A stretch of DNA of 31,874 nt, taken from NCBI GenBank assembly GCA_032358255.1, contig JAULBX010028061.1:1-31874 (forward strand), read 5' to 3'. The stretch is from Heterotrichella gracilis (lineage: Eukaryota; Sar; Xanthophyceae; Tribonematales; Xanthonemataceae). The notes under the pieces were generated by a model, which saw nothing but the letters and a program-made list of their open reading frames with translations, did not search any database and was not told the DNA's origin. Shown piece by piece: positions 1 through 12,000 of this stretch (the first letter of the stretch is position 1; each line of letters begins with the position of its first letter). A program made the translations under genes and the position numbers.

Positions 1-3000
1 TATGGGGGCTGGGCGCGCGTGGCGGCAGCGGTTGCCTCCGAAAGGGCAAACGTGGCGGTGAATGGGCCAGACGTGCTCCTGTTGGATGCAGGTATTTTTT
101 ACTTATTGTACTTAATTTAGTTGTACAATCCGCATTCTATGTACGAGGGTGATAATGGATGCCAGACGTCCTCCTGTAGGATGCAGGTGGATTGTTTATT
201 TATTATTATTTTTTGTTCCTTTTTCATCGATATGTATGTCAACATATCCCTGTTGGTTGCAGGTAACAAGGCCCTGCATGCTCACACGTGCACCCATGTT
301 CAACCCTACCAGTCTGAGACCAGTGCTGAAACCTTAACACCCTACACCTGACAACCTGTGTACACCGTACACACAACCTGCAGTGAAGCTCAACGCAGGC
401 ACGCCCTGCTGTTGCGTGACGAGCCGCCGCGACGCCATACAATGGCCGGCAATATATGTACAGACATGCACCACTGGCACTACCATGGGTACCTAACATT
501 GGGGTTCATATTATGTTCCCCAGGTGACGTCGGCATCGGAGCCCTGAACCCTAAACCCTAGGTACCTGACGTTAGGTTCACGTGTTGTTCCCCAGGTGAC
601 GTCAGCATTGGAACCCTGTGGGACTTCCTGTACAAGGTGTCCCAGGAGCCATGGTACCAAACCACCTTCGGATTCCAGGCAATGGTAAGCATTCAAATAT
701 GCCAGTGATTTCTCGTGATTTCAGGTTGCCAGTGATTTCCCGTACATGGTTCCGAACCCTTGTTGGGCTTGCAGGCAATGGTGAGGTTGGAAAATTCAAA
801 TTGCTCCCCGTACGTGGTGCCAAACCACATTTGGCCGCCGCAAGTTGCAGGCAATGGTGGGTTTACACGCATGTCGGTGTCATTAAGGGACAGGGTGTTC
901 ACAACAGGAGTGGGCGCTGGCCTCATTTCCTGTTGTGTAGCAGATGTATGGCTTGAATAACAAAATGCAGCGTACCCATTGCAGCGCAACTTCAGCTAAA
1001 GCTTCAACTGTAAGCGTGCAGACGCTGGGAAGCCACCTGCCTATCTACACCATGAAACCCTAAACCTTAAGTACCCTACATACCCTACGCATGAAACCCT
1101 AAACCTCTCATCCCTGTGCGCGCAGACGCTGGGCAACCACGAATTAGACAGCGGGCCAGCACACCTTGCCAAATACGCTCTGAGACCGTAAATGCCCTGC
1201 TCGTGAAACCCTAAACCCCTCACCCCTGTGCGTGCAGACGCTGGGCAGCCACAACTGTGACATAGGGTCGGGACACCCAGCCGATTAAATCATCAATATT
1301 ATTAAACCCCAAATCCTAAACCCTAACTTTGCATGTGCAGACGCTGGGCAACCACGAGTTTGACGGCGGCCCAGCACACCTTGCCAACTACATCAAGCAG
1401 GTGGGCAAGCTGGCAGGCGCAAACTACGACGGCAACCCCAACGGCACCTACCCCCTCCCCCTGCCCTCCCTGGAACCCGATGCGGGGGCGCCACCTGTCA
1501 AGATCCTGGCTGCCAACATCATCACCACCGATCCAGCGTTCACCCAGGACCTGATCGCGCCTTACATCATCATCCCACTCAGCAACGGCATCAAGGTAGG
1601 GTTTGAAACCCGTGGCACACATCTCACCGGGATCCCCAGAATCATAATTCTTGCAGTGTTTGTGATGTGAAAATTGCATAGTTTTTACTATCTAAAATCT
1701 CGAAGTGTTCAAAATCCTACTTCAATGGTGTTTATAACCTTAAACCTCGAAGTTTTTAATAATCATACACTCCAACAGTGTGCTGTACGCCAAAGCGAAA
1801 CTCTAAACAGCCCTCTATCCTAACCCATCAATGCCTTGACAGCTCTTAAGGCTAGCTCTCCATGTGTACAAGTGGGTTGGTTTCCCCTACATGTGGATTT
1901 GTTCCATGTGGTCGAGACCCTAAACCACAACTCCACAAACTGGAAAACCTTTGTCCACAACTGGTTTGGTTTTCCCTGCAGGTGGGTGTGTTTGGCCTGG
2001 TCACCACCGAGACCCCAGGGATCTCCTCTCCCGGACCCTTTGTCACATTCATGGACCCCATCGCAACAGCCCAGGCCACTGTCGCCAACCTGACTGCCAT
2101 GGGCATCAAGCACATCATTGCGCTCACCCACCTGGGTACGAACACAAACCCTTGATCAGAACCCTAAACCCTAAATGACTAATCAAATGACTAAACAGAT
2201 GATTAAATTACTAAATGGTTACAAATGGAAACAAATACAGGCCAGGATGCTGCTTGTCAAGTGTGCAGCCAGTGGGCCGACGCCTTTCAAAGCAGCCAAA
2301 CACGGCAGGCGAGTATACTCACTTGCCAACCAACCCTCTCATGAGATAGCTTGCATCACGGCTGCACCAACGGGTGTCAGCAACGCAGGTTATTCAGGCC
2401 ACACAGGGTCACTGCCTTGCGGCGCAACAGTTGCTGTTGACAGCCGTCCGCGTGTGCGCAAAAGTTGCTGCCCCCGGGCTCTGGAGGATGGCACCTTCGC
2501 CAGGGAATGCATGCCAGTGTTTAGGGTAATAACTGCTGATGCGGCCTTACCGCCGGGACGCGTGTATTACACTGCGTCGATGACTCATCATTTGATTGGC
2601 CATGTCTCCATGTGTTTCGATCTAATCACTTCAATGCCCCTCGTTCTCTTGCAGGCATGGACGATGACGTGAAGCTGGCCCAGGCAGTGGATGGCATCGA
2701 CCTCATCATCGGCGGCCACTCACACACATTCATCGCAAACGCACCAGTGGTGCTCAACGTAAGGCTTGCAGCTGGTGCATCCCCTTTTTTCATTTTGTTC
2801 ATGCTATTGCATCCCAGTGGTGCTCAACGTAGGGCTCCTGGCAGGTCGTGCTTCCCATTTTAAAATACATTGTGTATTCTTTTCTTTGCTGTTGCATATA
2901 CTCAGAGCACCTGCCTTAGGGTCTGTTTACAGGGTGTTGGGGTTCAGGGGAACCCTAGAAGCTTATATGCGCCTGCACGCACTGGCTAGAGCCGGGTCAG

Positions 3001-6000
3001 AGGGTTTAGGGTTTAAGGTGACCCTGGTCCCTGCACCCAATGACTGGAGCCGCGTGCGCAATCCTCCAAATGTGCCATCAGGTTATTGGTTGTCACCCAC
3101 TGCATTAGCCTTTGGTCCCCATGTTGATCTGTGACTTATATATGCATGCGTGTGTGTGTTAGTTAGTTAGTTACATGCATTCCAGCAATACAGCCAGATT
3201 AGCAATCGGTCTTGCATATGCGGCGCCACGCAGCTCTTTCCTGGCACTGTTTGAAAACACAGATTCAAATATTGATGTGTACAATCATATTCACCACTGC
3301 ATTAGCCTTTGGTCCCCATGTTGATTTGTGACTTACAAATGTATATGACATTGTGTTCAATCATGTCCGTGCAGACTGTTGGTCCCACTGTGACACGTGA
3401 CTCATTCAAGCATGCATGCATTGTTTATAGTTATTTTGATTTTACCGTAAGTTTCTTTTTTAAACTGCTGGTTCCATTGTGACACGTGACTTATTCAAGC
3501 ATTCATTGCTTATTCCTCCTCTTTGTATAAAATCTCCTCTATTTTTCCATTTTCAGACCGCTGGCTCCACTGTGAAACGTGACTTCTTTCAAGCATGCAC
3601 TCATTGTTTACTCCTTCTCTTTTTAAAATCTCTCCCCAATCTTTTCATTTTCACGCTGTTGGCTCCACTGTAACCCATGACTTCTGCAAACATGCATTCA
3701 TTGTTTATTATTTCCCCTTAATTTTTTTCCTTTGTTAGATATTCACTACTATTTTCCACTTTCAGACCGTTGGCTCCAGTGTGACCCGCGACTTCCCCTT
3801 CACCGTCACGGGTACCACCACCCAAACCTACAGCTACCCCTACGTGGTCAACAACACAGCCACAGGCAAGGGAGTACCCATCGTGACAGCATACTGCTAC
3901 TCCAGGTGGGTCATGCAAGGGTTGGTTGCAGGGTTTAGGGTATTAATTTTAGGGTGATTAGGGTATTTGGGTGCCCATCATCACTGCATATTGCTACTCC
4001 GGGTGGGTCATGCAAGCAGGGAGGTGTTGCTAACAGTGGATAAGACGTTCTTGCAAGTCATTGCATGCAGCTAAAAAGATGCAAGGAAGGAAACAAACGG
4101 GCGCAGTGCACTGCCGGTGCTAACATGTAGTATGTGAACGTAAGTACCTGCGCGGTGGCGGTGCTGTGCTGCATTGCGACACGCTGTGGCTGAGTTGCCA
4201 GGCTCATTCGTAAATAGTATTATTAATTGAATGCATTGCTCGTGGATGGCTCATACGTACGTGACATGTTCTTCCAGCATCACAGTACAGCCACATGCAA
4301 AGCAAAAAGACAATAGCAAATTCATAAAGCACCACCACGAATATCAACGGATGACCTGCTGCCTTCTTGCAACTGAACATGCCCCGGGGCCCTACATGGA
4401 CCATGCAGGTACCTGGGCAAGCTCATGTCCACCTGGGATGCTGAGGGCAACCTGCTGAGCTGGGAGTCTGGAAGCAGAAAAAATAAGGGGGGGGGGGGAA
4501 ATTGCAAGCCAAAAACTGCAATGCAAATGGCAAAGGACGCGCTGCAACCCGCTGCAACCGCTGGGCCATTCCAGCTAACAATCAGGTAGTGGCAAATAAA
4601 TGTTGTATTCATCTGTCTGTGTACGCACCCTGCAGGTACCTGGGCAAGCTGATGTCCACCTGGGATGCTGATGGCAACCTGCTGAGCTGGGATTCTGGCA
4701 GCGGTCCCATCCTGCTTGGTGGCACCAACTCCTCCAACCCAGTGGCCAACGACCCCTCCATCAAGGCGCGGGTGGATGTGCAGTTCCAGCCCCTGGCGGC
4801 GCTCAGCGCGCAGACTGTCGGTGCGTTCCCAAGGGTCAGGGTTTAGGGTTTACCATGCTCTTGGGTGGAGGGTTTACAGCGGCCCCCAACAGCGCTCAGC
4901 ACGCAGACTGTTGGTGGGTTTCCGAGACCAAACTTAGATAACTTCTAGTTGACATAGGAGAGTTGAATTGGAAGACCTGCTGAATCGATCTGCGTGGCTG
5001 TATGTCTAATGGACAGTGCAAAGCAGTGTGTGTTGCGCTGCAGCTACTTTGCTTTCACGGTACACGCCAGTCATTCATTCATTTGCTTGTTGAGGATTTG
5101 TCCCCCACCATTGATGCCTGTCCCATGCGTTTCCGGATCTGCCCCCTGGCCCACTGCACGGCGCCGGAGGCTCTGCCGCTGTACTCTGTTGAGGGACATC
5201 TACATAAATACGTGTTGTTGAGAATATAATCAAACTAATTATTATGTGGTCCCCCCGCCAGGCGCCGCCGCTGTACTCTTAATGAGGGACTACTCCAACG
5301 AGTCCATATTAGGACTTCATCTCGCATAATATGTAGTTTGTTTACTAATATATTTTTTTGCCCCACCGCCAGGTGTTGCCGCTGTCCCCCTGGTGCGGGA
5401 CTACTCCAACGAGTCCAACATCGGCAACTCAATAGCAGACAGCATGGTGTGGCTCGCACAGAAGCGGTTGGCAGTTAACCTGTACCCAGCAAACATCCCC
5501 ATCATCGGCATGCAGAACTCGGGGGGCATCAGGGCCAACCTGGCGGCGGTGAGTGGAAACCCTAAACCCTAAACCAGCAAACATTCCCATCATCGGCATG
5601 CAGAACTCGGGTGGCATCCGCACCAACCTGCCAGCGGTGAGTGGGCACAGGAACCCTAAACCCTAAACCCTAGGCGCAAACTGGCACTGGTACCTTAAGC
5701 CCTTATGGTCACCAACCGTAGGCTCACACACGGCACAGAAACTCTACACCCCATGCTTGGACTGAGCACAGGAAGCCTGAAATCCCTAATTTCAAATGCC
5801 TGGCAGGAGTGAACCCTGCATTCACTCGCCCACAGGGAGCCAACCTGTCTTGCTCCACAGCTGTGCCTCCGTAACCCTAAACCCTAACCACAGCTGTGCC
5901 TCCGTAACCCTAAACCCTAAACCACAGCTGTGCCTTCATAACCGCATTGGTTGCCGTCATGCACCCACTGCATGGTACTGCTAGTACCCCTATGGCCCAT

Positions 6001-9000
6001 AAACCTTGAAGGGTTTCTGCACCAAACCCTACACCCGAGTCATGGTTGGCCCAACGGAGGCCTCCCCTGCAGGGCACCAACACCCATGGGTTGTCCTCAC
6101 CTTGGCTCCCAACCCAATATATATGTATTTGGCATTACTAACATACATCGTGATACGCATTAAAAGTACTATTCGTGCGTCAATTCTGCCCTTACCTTGG
6201 TGCAACCGTCACCTACGGGTCGGTGTGAGCGTGCTGTCCTTTGGAAACAAACCCTAAACCCTATTCAATAAACCCTAAACCATAGCTCCCCACCCTGCAG
6301 GGCACCATCACCTACGGGTCGGTGGTCAGCGTGCTGCCCTTTGAAATAAACACTTAAGCATAATCAATAAACCCTAAACCCTAGCTCCACTTCCCTGCAG
6401 GGCTCCATCACCTATGGGTCGGTGGTGAGCGTGCTTCCTTTTGGGAACACACTTGCGGTGGTCAATGTGAGTGGTGCAGCGATCAAGCCCGGGATGGAGT
6501 TTGTGGTGGGGGATACTAACGGCGCATCGCCCAAGTTTGCACAGGTAGGTTGATTCATTTTGAAACGTGTCAGCTGTCACTGGAGTGAGCATTAAACACT
6601 CATAGCGCCTAATTTGTGGCCCTGCAGCTCTTGTTGATGTGAAAAACTTGTAAATTGGAATCGTAATTGTAAAATGCAATAGGTCACTGTGGCCATTGCT
6701 GTTCCACATGTCCCTGCAGCTGTGATTGTAATTGTAATTGTAATTGTGTTGTAAAGGCAATGTAATAGGTCACTGTTGCTAATGCTGCTCCACTCCCCCC
6801 CGCAGCTGTCCAACATGCGCATCGGCTACAACCCCACCGCCCCCTCCGGCTCGCGCATCTCCAAGATCGAGGTCAAGAACCCCGTCACAGGACTGTATGC
6901 CCCCCTCGACCCCACCGCCTACTACCCCATTGCCACCAACAACTTCATGGGGATCAGCGGCGGGGATGGGTTTTCGTTCCTGTCAAAATCCCAGCTTTTG
7001 CTGAATGACCCCACCACCCAGGACAACATCTGGGCGCAGTACATTGAGCAGTTCACGCCTATCAATCCCCCCCTGGAGGGGCGCGTCATCAGATGCGATG
7101 CAGTGCCGGCCAACCCGCTGTGCGTGGTTCCCCCACCCTCACCCCCCCCAAGCCCACCCCCACTGGCCCCCTTCAAGGTCACCTTCCTGCACATGAACGA
7201 CATCCACGGCAGGGTGCAGCCCCAGTCCTCGTCCTTCTCCACCGGCAACGCCAAGGGGCAGTGCGGCGTGAACGACACAGCTGACGTGGCTTGCTATGGG
7301 GGCTGGGCGCGCGTGGCGGCGGCTGTTGCCACCGAAAGGGCAAACATGGCGGTGAATGGGCCAGACGTGCTCCTGCTGGATGCAGGTAATTTGTTTTACC
7401 TAATGTCCGATTTAAATTACTAATTTAAATGTGGATCTCAATTCTTTACTGATTGTACTTATTTGAATTAAGTAAACGTGGCGGTGAACGGGCCATGGCA
7501 GACTTGCTCCTGTTGGGTGCAGGTAATTGTACTGATTTGTAAAATGTAATTTATTGAAATTACTGTAAATTCGAATTTTATGTATTGTACCTACGTACCT
7601 GACATGTGGTTCACACGCTGTTGCCCAGGCGACGTCAGCATCGGCACGCTGAACCCTAAACCCTAGGTACCTGACATGTGGTTCACATGCTGTCCCCCAG
7701 GTGACGTCAGCATCGGCACCCTGTGGGACTTCATCTACAAGGTCTCACAGGAGCCATGGTACCAAACCACATTCGGATTCCAGGCAATGGTGAGCATGCA
7801 AATATTCCAGTGGTTTCCAGTGATTCCAAACTTCCCGTGATTTCCTGTACATGGTACCAAACCATTGTTGGGCTTCCAGGCAATGGTGAGTGTGCGAAAA
7901 TTCCAGTGGTTTCCTGTACATGGTAGCAAACCACGTTTGGATTTCAGGCAATAGTAAGTACATGGTATTCCAGTAGCCTCCCGCACACGGTTCCAGTGAT
8001 TTCCCTTCCAAAACCATTGTTGGGGTTAGTGTAAAAACCAAAAAATGTAGTGCACCCATTGCGGTGCAACTACAGCTAAAGCCTCGTCTCTAAGCGTGCA
8101 GACGCTGGGAAGCCACGAGTCTGTCGGCGGCCAGCACTCCCAGCCAACTACATCATGGAGCCCTAAATACCCTGCACGTGAAGCCCTAAATCCCTGTCCA
8201 TATGCGTGCATGCCGACGCATTATTAAACCCTAAACCCTGATCCTTTGTGTGCACAGACGCTGGGCAACCACGAGTTTGACGGCGGCCCAGCACACCTTG
8301 CCAACTACATCAAGCAGGTGGGCAAGCTCGCAGGCGCAAACTACGATGACAACCCCAACGGCACCTACCCCCTCCCCCTGCCCTCCCTGCAACCCGATGC
8401 GGGGGCGCTACCTGTCAAGATCCTGGCTGCCAACATTATCACCACCGACCCGGCGTTCACCCAGGACCTGATTGCTCCTTACATCCTCATCCCACTCAGC
8501 AACGGCATCAAGGTGGGGGAAAACAAAAAGTGACAAGCCCTTTGCTGGCCTGCAAAACCCTTTGGAAATCCTGACTGTGCAAAAGGGTGGGGGCCCAAAG
8601 GATGAGTGGCGCTCCCTTCATCGCGTCCCTCAGGGTCGAATACATGACTTAAAAACCATAATGACCATCATATTGACAGTGTTTTTCTCAATCGGATTTG
8701 TTTTGGCAATTGTTTGGATTTGAACAAACTGGTAGTTATTCGTACAACGCTCAAACCTTCACAGCCCTTTTTACTCCACGGTGGCAACTGGTTTCACCCT
8801 GTGCAGGTGGGCGTGCTGGGCCTGGTCACACCAGAGACCCTAAAACCCTAAACCCTAAAACTGGGACCCTGGGACCCTGGGACCCCATTGGCAACTGATT
8901 CAACCCCTGTGCAGGTGGGTGTGTTTGGCCTGGTCACCACCGAGACGCCCGGCATCTCTGCCCCCGGACCCTTTGTGACCTTCATGGACCCCATCGCAAC

Positions 9001-12000
9001 AGCCCAGGCCACTGTCGCCAACCTGACTGCCATGGGCATCAAGCACATCGTGGCGCTCACCCATCTGGGTAAGAACCTAATCCCAAACCCTAGACCTAGA
9101 CCCTAAATTTAGACCCCAAACTGTAAACCCTGACAGCCATGGGCATCAAACACATCATAGAACTCACCCATCTGGGTATGATTGATTGTTGGGGAGTGAT
9201 TGCGCAGGTTTCTGGGCACAGTGACTGTATTGCACCATCATTTCTAGACCAAGATGCAAAGAGGCTGCTGCTTTAAAAGCTACTGCCTGTTACTTATGTA
9301 ATGGCTGCTGACACTTGCGACAATGTGTCCCCTGAATGGATGAAAACTGTAACCACCATGACGAGGGCTTTGATGCTCGTGGCAACTGTGCATGCACACT
9401 GCAGTTTCCTCGCCTAGTCTGAACTAAAAGGCATTTCTGTGAACACCCAGAGGTTACTCGCAGAGATCTTGCCTCCAGTCCAGTTCAACTCCAGCTCATA
9501 TTTGCTCCAAATATGTATCCCAGGCATGGACGATGACGTGAAGCTTGCCTAGGCTCTGGGTGGCATCCATCATTGATCAAGCTTGCTGTGACTGATCTGG
9601 ACAAAATGGCATTTCTGTGACTACTAGTGGTCTTGCTCCACGCCTGGCTCAGGGGTTCAATGTTGGGTCATAACGTATGTTTTGTGTCCCAGGCATGGAC
9701 GATGACGTGAAGCTCGCCGAGGCAGTGGACGGCATCGACCTCATCATCGGTGGACACTCGCACACATTCATCGCCAACGCGCCAGTGGTGCTCAACGTAA
9801 GGCTCGCACCTGTGGCACTGACTGTAGCAACCAGCATGTCCCTACCAATGTACTCGATTGTAGCAAATCACATGTACAATGCAAGGGTACCTGCCAATGG
9901 ACAGGCCAAGCTTGCACCTGCGCCTGTGCAGTACAGGGTTGGGCGGGTAGGGGCCTTGGAACTCACATGCGCACATGCTTTGGTGGCTACCCCGCAATAA
10001 TATATCGATTTGCATCTTCTTTAAGTAACAATTTTCTGTTTATTTATTTGCAGACTGTCGGCTCCACTGTCACCCGCGACTTCCCATTCACCGTCACGGG
10101 TACCACCAACCAAACCTACACCTACCCATACTTGGTCAACAACACAGCCACAGGCAAGGCGGTGCCCATCGTCACAGCATACTGCTACTCCAGGTGGGTG
10201 GCGAGGGGATTCTAGGGTCAAGAGATTAGGGTAATAGGGTGCCCATCGTGACTGCCTGCTGCTACTCAAGGTGGGTGGTGAGGGGATTCCAGGGTTTCAA
10301 CTTGAGGGCCAAGAGTTTAGGGTTTTAAAGTGCCCATCGTCACAGCATACTGCTACTCAAGGTGGGTGATGTTGGCTTGGAAGCTTGCAGGCAGCAATCC
10401 TGCGTTCCTAAACAGCTGCACTTGTTTAACGTTTTACTACTACCATCATCCTCTATATATACTATTTATTTCATTGTGTTTTGTCTGCCCACACGCAATG
10501 CGGGTACTTGGGCATTGCCAAGCTCATGTCCACCTGGGATGCGGATGGCAACCTGCTGGAATGGGGCTCTGGGAAGTGGAGAAAAGAAGGAAAAGAGCTA
10601 AATTTCAAGCTAACAAAACGCTATACAAATGTAGAACGCATGCGACGTGACCCGCCGCAACCGCTGGGCCATTCCAGGGCCCATTATCACAATGGAAAAA
10701 AACGCTGGCCCCGCTCCATGCAGGTACCTGGGCATGCTCAAGTAATAGCCGGCATCATTGTCATTATCACCCAAGCTTACTATTATATTAAAAGTAATTG
10801 TTGTTTTCATTTTTGCCCTTACACCGTGCAGGTACCTGGGCAAGCTGATGTCCACCTGGGATGCTGATGGCAACCTGCTGAGCTGGGATTCTGGCAGCGG
10901 TCCCATCCTGCTTGGTGGCACCAACTCCTCCAACCCAGTGGCCAACGACCCCTCCATCAAGGCGCGAGTGGATGTGCAGTTCCAGCCCCTGGCGGCGCTC
11001 AGCGCGCAGACTGTCGGTACGTATGTCAGCTGTGGTGGTTGAAGTAAACCGCGACCATGGTTTATCATGCGACCATCCCACCTTAGGCGCTGTGGACTGC
11101 GCCTATGGGTAGGGTTTAGGGTGTGGATGTGTCCTTCCATCAAGGCGCCCATGGATGTGCACTTCCAGCCACTTGGCGCCCCTCAGCGCGCAGACTGTCG
11201 GTAGGTTACCAATGGTTAGGGTTTAGGGTGTACCAGTTCCAGCGGGCGGAAATAAGTGGATGAGTCAGCGCACTGCCTGTTGGTATGGGGGTTAATGCAC
11301 AGCAGTGTGGCTCTCAGCGCAAGACAGCTTGGACAGGTACAAGGGTATTCAATGTTGACAGTGCGGTGCCCGCGGCTGGACACATCGAATCACGTCCACC
11401 CATGGTTGGGGCTTTAATTAATTCATTTGTTTTGTGTCCCCACCGCCAGGCGCTGCCGCTGTCCCCCTGGTGCGGGACTACTACAACGAGTCCAACATCG
11501 GCAACTCCATCGCAGATAGCATGGTGTGGCTCGCACAGAAGCGCGTGGCAGCCAACCTGTACCCAGCAAGCATCCCGATCATCGGCATGCAGAACTCGGG
11601 TGGCATCCGGGCCAACCTGCCAGCGGTGAGTGGGCAGACCCTAAACCCTAAACCCTAGGTGTGAATTGGCACATATCCTCAAAACCCTAGGCACATAAAT
11701 GGCATGGGAACTTGGGAGGCATCCGGGCCAACCTGCCAGCGGTGAATGGAAACCCTACACCCTAAACCCTTTAGGCGCAAACTGGCACTGGTACCTTAAG
11801 CCCTTAGTACCATCAACCATAGGCACACAAACGGCCCAGAAACCCTAAACCCCACACAAATGACCCTAGGCGCACAAATTGCACACAAACCCTAAACCCC
11901 ATGCTTGGAATGAGCACAGGGAGCCTGAAAGCCCCAACCTGGAATGCCAACCTGGCAGAGGTGAGTGAGCTCAGTAACCCTAAACCCTAAAACATCCATT

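Noticed and set aside
2175..2672. 165-codon open frame in intron 4 of the nucleotidase gene
   Set aside because: It lies within an intron between well-defined exons, runs into exon 5 in the wrong frame, and the protein resembles nothing known.
6806..7385. Gene boundary between two separate nucleotidase genes
   Set aside because: The exon is open from domain 1 through the Pro-Ser linker into domain 2, with no stop, poly(A) signal or splice site between them.
10481..10867. 128-codon frame with YLG-AKLMSTWDADGNLLEW
   Set aside because: This is the exon 7 echo read through the intron into the true exon in another frame, not a separate gene.
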